From CAZHNW01 sp942491575 (lineage in GTDB: Bacteria; Spirochaetota; UBA4802; UBA5550): a stretch of 64,000 nucleotides of DNA. The stretch is taken from assembly GCA_942491575.1 (NCBI GenBank), contig CALOBT010000031.1, positions 372,001 through 436,000 of the forward strand. Direction: 5' to 3'. Positions 52,694-60,702 of this stretch are shown one piece after another (the first letter of the stretch is position 1; the number at the start of each line of letters is the position of its first letter). Both the position numbers and the translations under genes were made by a program. The notes under the pieces are model-generated. The model was not told the DNA's origin. It saw only the letters and a program-made list of their open reading frames with translations, and made no database searches.

Positions 52694-55396
52694 ATGGAAA
52701 AAGCACTAGCGAGACTCGAATCTCTTTTTAAAGAAGAACAATGGGGACGCATAGAACCGAAAGATATCGGGATTACCAAATTTAAAATCCTCGATGACCT
52801 TTTTAATGCAGCAGTTGCAGAGGGCGAAATAGGAAAAACTCGGGAAGCCTGTAAGGAACATCTTAAAACCAGTACCGAATCAATAACAGCAATATATCTT
52901 CTTGGACTGATTGGATATCATATCGATTCGATTGAAGATTCAGTTCAACTCAGGAAACTTATTGATATCTTTACAGGAAGCCAGAAATGGGCAGTAGTTG
53001 AAATAATTGCTGAAAAAATACTTGAATATACTGAGAATAGCATTGCCCTGCGTGCTCTGGCTATAAGCCTGGAAAGACTCGGCAGGGGTAAAGAGGCCAT
53101 CCCGGTTCTTGAGGATCTCCTTAAAATAGACCGTTTTGATACCGAAGTGGCAAAAAAACTCGCCTATAAACTGATTGAAGAAGATCATGAAAAAAGTGTT
53201 TATTTCCTCAAATTATCTATTGAAGGCTTTATCAAGACCAAAAATTTTGATGAGGTAACGACCCTGTGGAATAAGCTTGTAGCTATTACCAGCATTGAAG
53301 AAATGGATGTGAATTTCTTTGAGAGGGTTGAAAGAATGCTGGTGGAGTTGAAACAACAGGAGTTGGCAGCAACCCTTCTTAAAACTGTGTTTCACAAATA
53401 TCGAGATGAAGAGAACCCGGATTATTCAGTAGAATTGCTGAAGAAAATTCTGAAATATCGACCAGACGATAATCAGATCAGAAGAGATCTGATAAAGTTT
53501 TATGAAGCAAAATATGGGAGTCATAGTCAATTTGAGCAGTTCCTTAAACTCGCTAAATTAACAAACTTTAAAACACCGGTAAAATTTGCTATTCAGGATT
53601 TTGAAAAAAACATTGTTTTTGATAAAGATAATTTTGCTTTTCATAATTCATGGAAACTGGGGAAAATTGTTGAGATTGATAGCGAATCAATATCAATAAA
53701 CTTCAAGGAAAAAGAAAATCATAGCATGTCGATTCAAATGGCGCTTCAGTCTCTGACTCCCATCAGCAATGACCATATTTATGTCATGCAGTATGAGGAT
53801 CCAGAAACCGTAAAGGCCCTTTTTAAAGAAGATTTTTTGCAGTTCTTTGAGATTTTAATTAAATCCTACGGAAAAAAAATACTCCTGGCTGATATAAAAA
53901 GAGAGCTGATTCCTGAGTATGTTGAGGAAAAAAGCTGGGGTAAGTGGTGGACAAAGGCAAGAACTCAAATTAAGAAAAGTCCCCTTTTTGGTGTTTCGGA
54001 AAAGAAGAAGGATCTCTTTTTTATGAGGGACAATCCAGTAACCTATGTAGATGAGCTTTTGGATAAGTTTACCAGAACAGAATCATTTGGTGATAGGCTG
54101 GACATTTCCATTGAATTCTGTAATAATATTGATGAAAAGGAAGGTGCTACCGTAGTTCAGTTTTTTGTGGATTACTTCCTGAACGAAATGAAGGGAGATT
54201 CCGAAACCAGACAGATCCTTTCCTATTTTATTTTAAAAGATATGTCCCGCTTCATTGATCCGGCGAAGCTGAAACTGGATATTCAACTTGAAAAGGTTCA
54301 GGAGTTTTTAAAGACCAGTACCGAATTGCCTATTATATCTATGAAGATTACTTCCTATGATTATAAAAAGGACCTGGTGAATCTGGTTCGAGAAACCAGA
54401 GAGGACTGGCCGCAATTGGTTGCGGAAATGCTTTTTGAAACACCTGTCAGAATACATAAATACATCATTAATACGCTGATTCGGTCACATGATTTTAATG
54501 TGATAAACAAATTTATTGATCGGGTCATTGCCGGAGCTAAGCAGTATCCGGAAATATACTTCTGGGTTGCGAAAAACCTGATGAATCATATCTGGGATTA
54601 TGAGTGGCTTGATTATTCCAGGAATCAGCTGGTTTTAACCTTTTTTAGAATGCTGAATGAACTCAAAAAAATTGAGACGGAGAGTAATCGTCTTAAAAAT
54701 ATGGCACTTGAGCTTCTTTTTGATAATGAAGGATTAATTCTGAAAGACATTGTAAAGGAATTTGACCAGGCATTTCTTGGCAGATTGTATGATGTCTTCA
54801 GTAATATTTCCTATGCAGAGGAATCGAGTATAGAAAAATTTCTTGTTCTCATCAAGGACAAATATCCGGAATTTAAGACAGAAGGTGTCAGCGTCGATGA
54901 AGAGTGGTCCCTGGGGGATGAGCAGCTTATCGTAACTCAGTCAGGACATGATAAGAAGCAGTCTGAATTGGATCATATGGTGAACGTGGAAATGGTCACT
55001 ATCTCCAAGGAACTCTCAAAAGTCGCTGAGGCGACCGGTGATATGCGTGAAAACGTAGAGTATACGGCACTTCTTGAAAAACAGGCTATTGTTGAAATGG
55101 CAATATCAAAACTTGACGGCGAAATGAAAAAGGCCAAAATACTTGATATTGATTCAATAAATGAGGAAGTCGCTTCTGTCGGAACAACTGTAATATTCTC
55201 TGACAAAAAAACAGGGGATTCCCGCAGCTATACTATTCTGGGACCCTGGGACGCTGACTTTGAAAAGAGCATTTTATCATATCGATCACCCATCGCGCGG
55301 GCGATTCTCGGGAAAAAGGTCGGCGAAGAGTTCACTATGAAGATAGATGACAGGCCAACAAAATTCGTCGTTGAGAACATAAAAAAGTATGCATAG
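52694..55396 (+). CDS. greA: Long GreA-family transcription factor
   Basis: This 900-residue protein starts at ATG 52694 (an in-frame TTG at 52664 is less likely). The first 730 residues are helical with TPR-like repeats and include an inserted small domain near 310-350. Residues about 740-900 are a complete GreA: an N-terminal coiled coil with the acidic tip GDMRENVEY (Asp and Glu both present) and the C-terminal FKBP-like domain ending EEFTMKIDD...FVVENIKKYA. GreA rescues backtracked RNA polymerase by stimulating transcript cleavage. Such N-terminally extended GreA proteins are characteristic of spirochaetes. What the long extension binds is not known to me. Confidence 0.88.
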   Translation: MEKALARLESLFKEEQWGRIEPKDIGITKFKILDDLFNAAVAEGEIGKTREACKEHLKTSTESITAIYLLGLIGYHIDSIEDSVQLRKLIDIFTGSQKWAVVEIIAEKILEYTENSIALRALAISLERLGRGKEAIPVLEDLLKIDRFDTEVAKKLAYKLIEEDHEKSVYFLKLSIEGFIKTKNFDEVTTLWNKLVAITSIEEMDVNFFERVERMLVELKQQELAATLLKTVFHKYRDEENPDYSVELLKKILKYRPDDNQIRRDLIKFYEAKYGSHSQFEQFLKLAKLTNFKTPVKFAIQDFEKNIVFDKDNFAFHNSWKLGKIVEIDSESISINFKEKENHSMSIQMALQSLTPISNDHIYVMQYEDPETVKALFKEDFLQFFEILIKSYGKKILLADIKRELIPEYVEEKSWGKWWTKARTQIKKSPLFGVSEKKKDLFFMRDNPVTYVDELLDKFTRTESFGDRLDISIEFCNNIDEKEGATVVQFFVDYFLNEMKGDSETRQILSYFILKDMSRFIDPAKLKLDIQLEKVQEFLKTSTELPIISMKITSYDYKKDLVNLVRETREDWPQLVAEMLFETPVRIHKYIINTLIRSHDFNVINKFIDRVIAGAKQYPEIYFWVAKNLMNHIWDYEWLDYSRNQLVLTFFRMLNELKKIETESNRLKNMALELLFDNEGLILKDIVKEFDQAFLGRLYDVFSNISYAEESSIEKFLVLIKDKYPEFKTEGVSVDEEWSLGDEQLIVTQSGHDKKQSELDHMVNVEMVTISKELSKVAEATGDMRENVEYTALLEKQAIVEMAISKLDGEMKKAKILDIDSINEEVASVGTTVIFSDKKTGDSRSYTILGPWDADFEKSILSYRSPIARAILGKKVGEEFTMKIDDRPTKFVVENIKKYA

Positions 55397-55402
55397 ATAG
55401 TT

Positions 55403-55434
55403 CCGTTTCCTGTCCCTCCAGGAGCAGGAAACGG
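55403..55434 (+). terminator. Terminator after greA
   Basis: CCGTTTCCTG (55403-55412) pairs with CAGGAAACGG (55425-55434), a perfect 10-bp stem, 12-base loop, followed by ATTGTTTTGC. It begins six bases after the greA stop. Confidence 0.75.
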
Positions 55435-55528
55435 ATTGTTTTGCTGATATCAGGTGTTTTTAGTATCTCTTTAAAAATCTGTTTGACAAATATGCTCTCC
55501 ATTTTATATGGAAAGCATAATCTTTATT

Positions 55529-55612
55529 GCCGCGATGGTGGAATTGGTAGACACGCTAGGTTCAGGGTCTAGTGGGCGTACGCCTGTGAGGGTTCGAGTC
55601 CCTCTCGCGGCA
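55529..55612 (+). tRNA. tRNA-Leu (anticodon CAG)
   Basis: The cloverleaf is complete. The acceptor stem GCCGCGA (55529-55535) pairs with TCGCGGC (55605-55611). The D arm contains GGTAGAC. The anticodon stem CTAGG/TCTAG has loop TTCAGGG (anticodon CAG). A long class II variable arm and a T arm GAGGGTTCGAGTCCCTC complete it. The discriminator is A, and CCA is not encoded. It reads CUG leucine codons. Confidence 0.95.
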
Positions 55613-55620
55613 CAAAACTT

Positions 55621-55630
55621 CCCCCCCCCC
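55621..55630 (+). repeat. Homopolymeric C tract
   Basis: Ten consecutive C residues lie eight bases after the tRNA, inside a longer pyrimidine run (TTCCCCCCCCCCTCTTCTTTTC). It is intergenic. Such tracts can vary in length by slippage. Confidence 0.9.
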
Positions 55631-55872
55631 TCTTCTTTTCTTTATTTATGCAGGACCTCCCGGTTAACTTAATATCAGTTTTTTAAGGGATAGAATGAAG
55701 AAGCAAAGGTCTAAATTCTGATGAACTTTGATGTTTATCAATCTTGAAGTCTGAGTTGTTCTCTGTTAATCCATGATATCCTTAAATTTCTTCTAAAAAA
55801 TATTAATGTATTTCTTAAAAATACCGATTTTATCATTAATAAGATAATATGTCGTATTTGGGGAGGAACGGG
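55631..55872. other. Intergenic stretch
   Basis: The 242 bases between the C tract and the next gene contain no recognised gene or hairpin. A strong ribosome-binding site (GGGAGG, 55861-55866) lies at the end. Confidence 0.4.
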
Positions 55873-56298
55873 ATGAAAGGAATGAAACATGGTTTCAATA
55901 TTCATCATAAAGAGGAAGATAATGTTATCCGGGCAATAAAGGAAAAGGTACAGCTCATTACCGGTGGCGACTGCAGTGAACCTGTTTATCTGAAAAATGT
56001 CTCGGTAATCGATACAAGCTGTTCTCCTGATGGTGATTCAATCGTTTGTACAGTGAACAGTATTTTTTGTGATACCCGTGGCACTCTCTGTGCTGATTTA
56101 ATTGGTGAAACAAATGCCCTTAACACAGGCATAATGTTTGGTCAGAGTATAGAAGAATTAGCACTAGATGATTTACGAAATATTCTTGATACACTCAATG
56201 ATGAAAACTGGTCGATAATTTTAAATAACGGTATTGAGAAAAGAGAAAAACGCAATCGCACCTTCCAGCGTTTTATGAAAAAACAGAAATCTGCCTGA
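55873..56298 (+). CDS. Unrecognised small protein (first of a pair)
   Basis: This 141-residue protein starts at ATG 55873 (GGGAGG seven bases upstream); a longer in-frame start at 55849 has no ribosome-binding site. It is cysteine-containing and hydrophilic, with no signal peptide, a central beta-rich section and a basic C-terminus (RNRTFQRFMKKQK). I do not recognise a family. The next gene, 11 bases downstream, is of similar size and composition; the two may form a complex. Confidence 0.55.
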   Translation: MKGMKHGFNIHHKEEDNVIRAIKEKVQLITGGDCSEPVYLKNVSVIDTSCSPDGDSIVCTVNSIFCDTRGTLCADLIGETNALNTGIMFGQSIEELALDDLRNILDTLNDENWSIILNNGIEKREKRNRTFQRFMKKQKSA

Positions 56299-56309
56299 CA
56301 GGTGAGACT

Positions 56310-56696
56310 ATGATAGAAGTTGAAAATTCAGAAAATGAAAAATCCTTTGAAACATTAAATGACATGATGATCCTATTAGAGTCATCAATTTATGATGTTC
56401 AAATTATGGTAGCTCAGACGGTCACGGCTTTGATGGAAGTCATGGGCATATCCTCTGTGGATATTTTTTGTACAGTTCCGATGATTATCGAAGGGAATAG
56501 TATTGTTCTTGAACTGAAGGAACTGTTTTTTAGCGAAGAAGAGGATATCTACCAGGTTAAAACAGAAGATGGTAACGTGCTATCATGGCAGGAACTCGAT
56601 GTTATGGTTCAATTTGAAGTTGTCCTGCAGGTGCACCAGAAGTATGTATCAGACCACCAGCTGATGAAAATAAATGAGCCAGAAGAAATTCATTGA
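56310..56696 (+). CDS. Unrecognised small protein (second of a pair)
   Basis: This 128-residue acidic protein has no signal peptide. The centre has an amphipathic helix (MMILLESSIYDVQIMVAQTV) followed by strands. Its acidity contrasts with the basic C-terminus of the preceding product. No family is recognised. It is cotranscribed with the preceding gene (11-base gap) and ends 11 bases before the stop of the convergent thioredoxin-fold gene. Confidence 0.55.
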   Translation: MIEVENSENEKSFETLNDMMILLESSIYDVQIMVAQTVTALMEVMGISSVDIFCTVPMIIEGNSIVLELKELFFSEEEDIYQVKTEDGNVLSWQELDVMVQFEVVLQVHQKYVSDHQLMKINEPEEIH

Positions 56697-56707
56697 TCCC
56701 TGAAAAA

Positions 56708-57256
56708 TTACCTTCCTTTGTTTTTTAAATAAGATATTTCTTTTTTGATTATTTTAAGGATATTTTCCTTTTCTTTTTCGGGTATTTTTCCATGAAAAAT
56801 ATATAAGATTTTTCCCTCAATATTAATAATAATAAATACGGATTTATCATTGCAATCGCCAAGTCCCCAGGCATCTTTAAGTATATAGCTCGGATCGGTG
56901 AGAACGGTTACATTGTACTTTTTTTCCTTTCTACGTGCAATGAGTCGAATGATAGCATTCGGTTTCCAGGGGGCATCCTTTAGATTTCCTATGCCCATAG
57001 GTCTGTAATACTCCCTGGGGAAATGTGATTTCTGGAGGGTCTGCGCTATATGATCATTCTGGTCAGCAACATCAGCATCGTTATAAAAAACTATCAATAC
57101 TTTTCTGCCAAAATCTGGCAGGTATGCAGGGAGGTCCCTTGTGTCCCTGATTTTCACATTTCTTACTATATCCCCGACTCTCAGTGCATGGACCGGCATG
57201 CCCAATATCAGAAAAAGCAGGAATGATACTGTAATTTTAATTTTTGTATATTTCAT
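56708..57256 (-). CDS. Exported thioredoxin-fold/peroxiredoxin-like protein
   Basis: This 182-residue protein has a signal peptide (about 1-24, ending HALRV). The remainder follows the AhpC/TSA-type thioredoxin fold: an opening IVRNVKIRDTRDLPAYL, the strand KVLIVFYNDADVADQ, and NVTVLTDPSYILKDAWG as in peroxiredoxin-like proteins. The position normally holding the CxxC or peroxidatic cysteine (after FY) reads NDADVAD, so no redox cysteine is present there. A redox role is doubtful; a binding or structural function is possible. Confidence 0.6.
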   Translation of the reverse strand: MKYTKIKITVSFLLFLILGMPVHALRVGDIVRNVKIRDTRDLPAYLPDFGRKVLIVFYNDADVADQNDHIAQTLQKSHFPREYYRPMGIGNLKDAPWKPNAIIRLIARRKEKKYNVTVLTDPSYILKDAWGLGDCNDKSVFIIINIEGKILYIFHGKIPEKEKENILKIIKKEISYLKNKGR

Positions 57257-57361
57257 TGAGAAATGCCCTTATTGCTGTGTTAAAATAGTATACCCCTTTG
57301 CGGCCCCTGTCAAGACGGGGGTAAGCTTCAGGCAAATTATAGTCTAATACCGAATGTGGTG

Positions 57362-58114
57362 CTAGTGAGAGAGACTTTCCCATTTGATTTTTGAGCCATC
57401 CATGACGGGCCCATCTATACAGGCTCGTTTATAACCGCAATCAGTATCAACAGTGCAGCCAACACAGAGTCCGATTCCGCAACCGAAATAGTTTTCAAGC
57501 GAAACTTCTACCGGCAGTTTGTTTTTACAGAGAGCGGTTACACCAGCCATCATGGGGGTAGGTCCACAGGTGTAGACCCTGTCATAGGATTCACTTTTCA
57601 GCAGTTCTTTCATCATATCTGTTACCAGCCCCTTATGTCCCGTGGAGCCATCATCAGTGGAGACCTTTAAAATGTCTGCGGCGGAGTCAAAATTTTCAGC
57701 ACAGTAAATAAAGTCCTTCGAGCGTGCTCCATAAAGGTAGGTGACTTCAACACCTTTATTTTTCAACGATTTTGCAAGGAAATAGAGGGGAGCATTGCCA
57801 ACACCGCCACCTACCAGCAATGCGGCACCTTTTTCGATGAGAGAAAAACCGGTACCGAGTGGTCCCAGTATATCGATTGGTCCCGGTTCTGCATTACAGA
57901 GAATAGTCGTTCCACGCCCGACTACCTGAATAATTACCTCCATTATGTCTTTATCCTGGTGATAAACGGAAAAGGGTCTTCTTACAAGGGGATCGGTACC
58001 TTCGGAAACCCGGATATTTATAAACTGTCCCGGCTGGGATAGTTTGTCATTTTTGATGCGCAGGAGGTAATGATCTTCTGCAACCTTCAGGGGGCGCTCG
58101 AGTAATTCTGCCAT
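57362..58114 (-). CDS. pyrK: Dihydroorotate dehydrogenase electron-transfer subunit-like PyrK
   Basis: This 250-residue protein of the FNR-like FAD/NAD family has a 2Fe-2S cluster. Motifs are RRPFSVYH (FAD, about 41-48), ILGPLGTGF (82-90), LLVGGGVGNAPLYF (NAD), and YTCGPTPMM. The C-terminal cysteines in GCGIGLCVGC and CGYKRAC (C211, C216, C219, about C231) match the PyrK cluster. PyrK passes electrons from PyrD to NAD. No pyrD is in the window, so it should be encoded elsewhere; a general flavin oxidoreductase role is an alternative. It starts one base after thpR ends. Confidence 0.85.
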   Translation of the reverse strand: MAELLERPLKVAEDHYLLRIKNDKLSQPGQFINIRVSEGTDPLVRRPFSVYHQDKDIMEVIIQVVGRGTTILCNAEPGPIDILGPLGTGFSLIEKGAALLVGGGVGNAPLYFLAKSLKNKGVEVTYLYGARSKDFIYCAENFDSAADILKVSTDDGSTGHKGLVTDMMKELLKSESYDRVYTCGPTPMMAGVTALCKNKLPVEVSLENYFGCGIGLCVGCTVDTDCGYKRACIDGPVMDGSKIKWESLSH

Positions 58115-58115
58115 A

Positions 58116-58697
58116 TTATTTTCCTGTTGTATTGTGCTTAAGTCTGCATGTAATTAATTCACTATATCGTGGGCCTGCAGACGTCAAGTCAGATTTGAAG
58201 AGGATTACTTTATCAAAAAATGCCGATCCGAATTCCATGTCCCGGTTTTTTGCAAGGTAATCGATTATCTCCGGGGAGATTTTTTTGTCTCTGCGAATTC
58301 TGCCAAGAGTGATGTGAGGTCTGAATTTTTTCTCTTCAGCGGGGAATCCTAACTCTTTTGACAGCATCTCTATTTTTTTTTGCAGACTGGTGAGAATATC
58401 CAGGTCCGTTCTCAATCCGCACCAGAAAATAGTCGGTTTTTTCAGGGAAGGAAAGGCCCCAAATCCCCGCGCCTGGTACGGGATGGCGGAAAATCCTGAT
58501 AATGCTTCGGGAAGTCTTTTAATTAAACTTATTTTTGTTTCTTCGTCTGTGTCTCCGAGAAATTTAATTGTAATGTGGAGATTCTCCGGGGGTACCGTCT
58601 TGATTTTACCGGTCTGATTTTTAAGCTTTTCTAATGGATTTTTCAGCTTATCGACGATACTCTTTTCTATGGGGAGTCCGATAAAGAGACGTTCCAT
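58116..58697 (-). CDS. thpR: RNA 2',3'-cyclic phosphodiesterase
   Basis: This 193-residue 2H-family phosphoesterase carries both catalytic HxT motifs, H41-T43 in LHITIKF and H128-T130 in PHITLGRI. The length and spacing match ThpR (LigT). Members open 2',3'-cyclic phosphates in RNA. It lies five bases after gatC and one base before pyrK in an operon. The function in vivo is unclear in most bacteria. Confidence 0.88.
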   Translation of the reverse strand: MERLFIGLPIEKSIVDKLKNPLEKLKNQTGKIKTVPPENLHITIKFLGDTDEETKISLIKRLPEALSGFSAIPYQARGFGAFPSLKKPTIFWCGLRTDLDILTSLQKKIEMLSKELGFPAEEKKFRPHITLGRIRRDKKISPEIIDYLAKNRDMEFGSAFFDKVILFKSDLTSAGPRYSELITCRLKHNTTGK

Positions 58698-58702
58698 CGG
58701 TT

Positions 58703-58981
58703 TTATTCTATAATTTTTGGTACAACGAAGTGACCGTTTTCGAAGGAGGGGGCATTTTTTTCGATTGCATCCCTGTCGAGAGATTTTTTAACCAGATCTT
58801 TCCGGAATACATTCTTTACATCGGTGATGTGGTCAGCCGGTTCAATTGCGGATGTATCAAGCTCCTTGATTTTTTCGACATATTCTATGATATCAGTCAA
58901 TTGCCTGGTATATTCACCTTTTTCCTGTTCGGTTAATTCAAGACGGGCAAGACTGGCTACTTTTTCGATTTCAATTTTCAT
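58703..58981 (-). CDS. gatC: Glutamyl-tRNA(Gln)/aspartyl-tRNA(Asn) amidotransferase subunit C
   Basis: This 92-residue protein is full length for GatC, with the family opening IEKVASLARLELTEQE, the region IIEYVEKIKELDTSAIEP, and the closing NAPSFENGHFVVPKII. It stabilises GatA in the GatCAB complex that converts misacylated Glu-tRNA(Gln) to Gln-tRNA(Gln). gatA and gatB are not adjacent, as the following genes are thpR and pyrK. The start overlaps the upstream lipoprotein gene by 4 bases. Confidence 0.9.
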   Translation of the reverse strand: MKIEIEKVASLARLELTEQEKGEYTRQLTDIIEYVEKIKELDTSAIEPADHITDVKNVFRKDLVKKSLDRDAIEKNAPSFENGHFVVPKIIE

Positions 58982-59685
58982 AAATCTTCCTCTTTACGGG
59001 GCTTTTTTTCAATAAAATGCCTGCCGTGTGTTCTATACTCAAATCTCTTGATTTTGAAGGCAATCATTTTTTTTCGGTTAAGTAATTTCAGATGAAAATT
59101 GAGCATGTACTCCCGCACCCGCGCGGGAGGTTTTTCAAAGGCAATAATCTCGAGTGACGAATCACCGGGAGGGATAAATTTTATCCGATATGGGATGGTT
59201 TCATCTGCGAAATTGAATTTATCAATCTTTTTAACTTCAGACAGGAGTCGCCTGGGGCGGAGGATTTCTTCAAAATTGAAAATTTTATAGAGGGGAGACT
59301 TAAACTGGGATGAAATTTCAATAGAAGTCAGCTTTTTTTCTGATTTTTCACCATGATTGATTGTCGCCTTTTCCAGGAGAACGGGATAATTCCAGGTGTT
59401 TTTTATAGTAACCATGAAAAATAATAATTTTGGCACCCTGAATGTTGAACCCCTGACTCGGGAGTTTTTAAAGGGCTCATTCTCCAGTATCTTTTCCCAG
59501 TGATGGTCTTTAATTTGCCGAATAGATATATCACAGTAGAGACTTCGGATCAGGGCTTCACCTTCTTTACTTGTTGAAATCGAGGGGGTCTCCCCGGGGC
59601 GGTCGTATCTTTCTATCCCATACTTCCTTCCACATCCGGAAACAGAAAGTAGAAGGGCGATGAGTATAAGATTGATAAATTTCAT
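58978..59685 (-). CDS. Lipoprotein of unknown function
   Basis: This 235-residue protein has a signal peptide and lipobox VSGC (C18). The mature part is beta-rich; no family is recognised. It is the first gene of the operon ending gatC-thpR-pyrK, overlapping gatC by four bases. It has no obvious link to tRNA or pyrimidine biochemistry, so the co-transcription is probably incidental. Confidence 0.65.
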   Translation of the reverse strand: MKFINLILIALLLSVSGCGRKYGIERYDRPGETPSISTSKEGEALIRSLYCDISIRQIKDHHWEKILENEPFKNSRVRGSTFRVPKLLFFMVTIKNTWNYPVLLEKATINHGEKSEKKLTSIEISSQFKSPLYKIFNFEEILRPRRLLSEVKKIDKFNFADETIPYRIKFIPPGDSSLEIIAFEKPPARVREYMLNFHLKLLNRKKMIAFKIKRFEYRTHGRHFIEKKPRKEEDL

Positions 59686-59832
59686 GTATAATCCGGCTCG
59701 GTATTATTTTTTCCCGAAGTTTTTGTCTGTTTTTTATGGTTGTACCGCAAAATCAATCGGTTGAAAGACTAGGTTATATCTTTTTAACTATTTTAGCAAG
59801 GATAATCCATACAGGGGGAGGAAATGTCAGTA

Positions 59833-60171
59833 TTAATATTTTTTTTGCAGAATTTCTTCTGTTTCAAGGGCATCATACTGAAGGTCGAGTTCATGATTCA
59901 ACTGTTCCAGGATTACCTGAACAGGGTCTATTTTAAGATGCCTGTAATCGGTGATTCTGCTGAGGCTTTCTGCGATACGTGATATCACTGCTCCGATACC
60001 TGGATGGTCAATTTTTAGTGCAAGGTAGACTTCATGATTTTTTCTATTGTACTGGATGCGGATAATGTCATTAAGGAGTTTTTCATTCCAGGTATATTCT
60101 GCTGCGATGGAAAGATGTACAATTGCAGGGTCCGTTTTGTTGAGGGTTAATTTCCTCAGGGTCAGTATCAT
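59833..60171 (-). CDS. Unrecognised small protein downstream of the CNB protein gene
   Basis: This 112-residue cytoplasmic protein has an N-terminal beta-rich half and a C-terminal helical half (LEQLNHELDLQYDALETEEILQKKY). No family is recognised. It starts nine bases after the cyclic-nucleotide-binding gene and is the last gene of the K+ channel operon, so it might be a channel accessory. This is inference from position. Confidence 0.55.
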   Translation of the reverse strand: MILTLRKLTLNKTDPAIVHLSIAAEYTWNEKLLNDIIRIQYNRKNHEVYLALKIDHPGIGAVISRIAESLSRITDYRHLKIDPVQVILEQLNHELDLQYDALETEEILQKKY

Positions 60172-60180
60172 GGCTTAATC

Positions 60181-60702
60181 CTACTGTTCTCCGGAAATTT
60201 CATCAACCAGGGCTGAGAAAAGGGTTATTACATCTGATGTTGATTTTCTTAAACGTGAGCTTATCTGTGTTGCGATTGCCCGGGTTACTGACAGACCTAT
60301 CTCGGGATTTTTGTCTCCGAAACGAATGAAATCTTTTCGGTTTATTACCAGGCACTGACATTCGCTTTTTGCTACAACGGAGGCGGAACGCATATCGTTA
60401 TCTATCAATGCCAGTTCCCCTACATAAATGCCTCCCATCTGGTCGCTGAGTGTGGTTACGGTATATTTTTCATTCTGTAATGTTTTTTTTAAAATATCAA
60501 TTTCTCCTGATAAAATAATAAATAGTTCGTCTCCGTACTCGCCCTCTTCGATTATTTTTTTTCCCTGTTTAAATGAACGGGTGCCGCATATTGCGCTGAT
60601 TTTATTGATGACTTCCTCATCTCCCGCATACATGCTGAAGATGTCCACCTGTTTCAGTTTGTTTTTAATACTCTCTTTTGAAATTGTATCTTTTGTAGTC
60701 AT
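60181..60702 (-). CDS. Cyclic-nucleotide-binding domain protein
   Basis: This 173-residue protein consists of a single CNB domain (about 15-140) with short helices on both sides. Its phosphate-binding cassette reads VGELALIDNDMRSASV, with the conserved glutamate and arginine that grip the cyclic phosphate; GDELFIILSGEIDIL precedes it. There is no HTH, so it is not a CRP-type transcription factor. It overlaps the K+ channel gene (TAATG at 60702) and is therefore coupled to it. A cytosolic gating subunit for that channel is a reasonable hypothesis. Confidence 0.85.
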   Translation of the reverse strand: MTTKDTISKESIKNKLKQVDIFSMYAGDEEVINKISAICGTRSFKQGKKIIEEGEYGDELFIILSGEIDILKKTLQNEKYTVTTLSDQMGGIYVGELALIDNDMRSASVVAKSECQCLVINRKDFIRFGDKNPEIGLSVTRAIATQISSRLRKSTSDVITLFSALVDEISGEQ

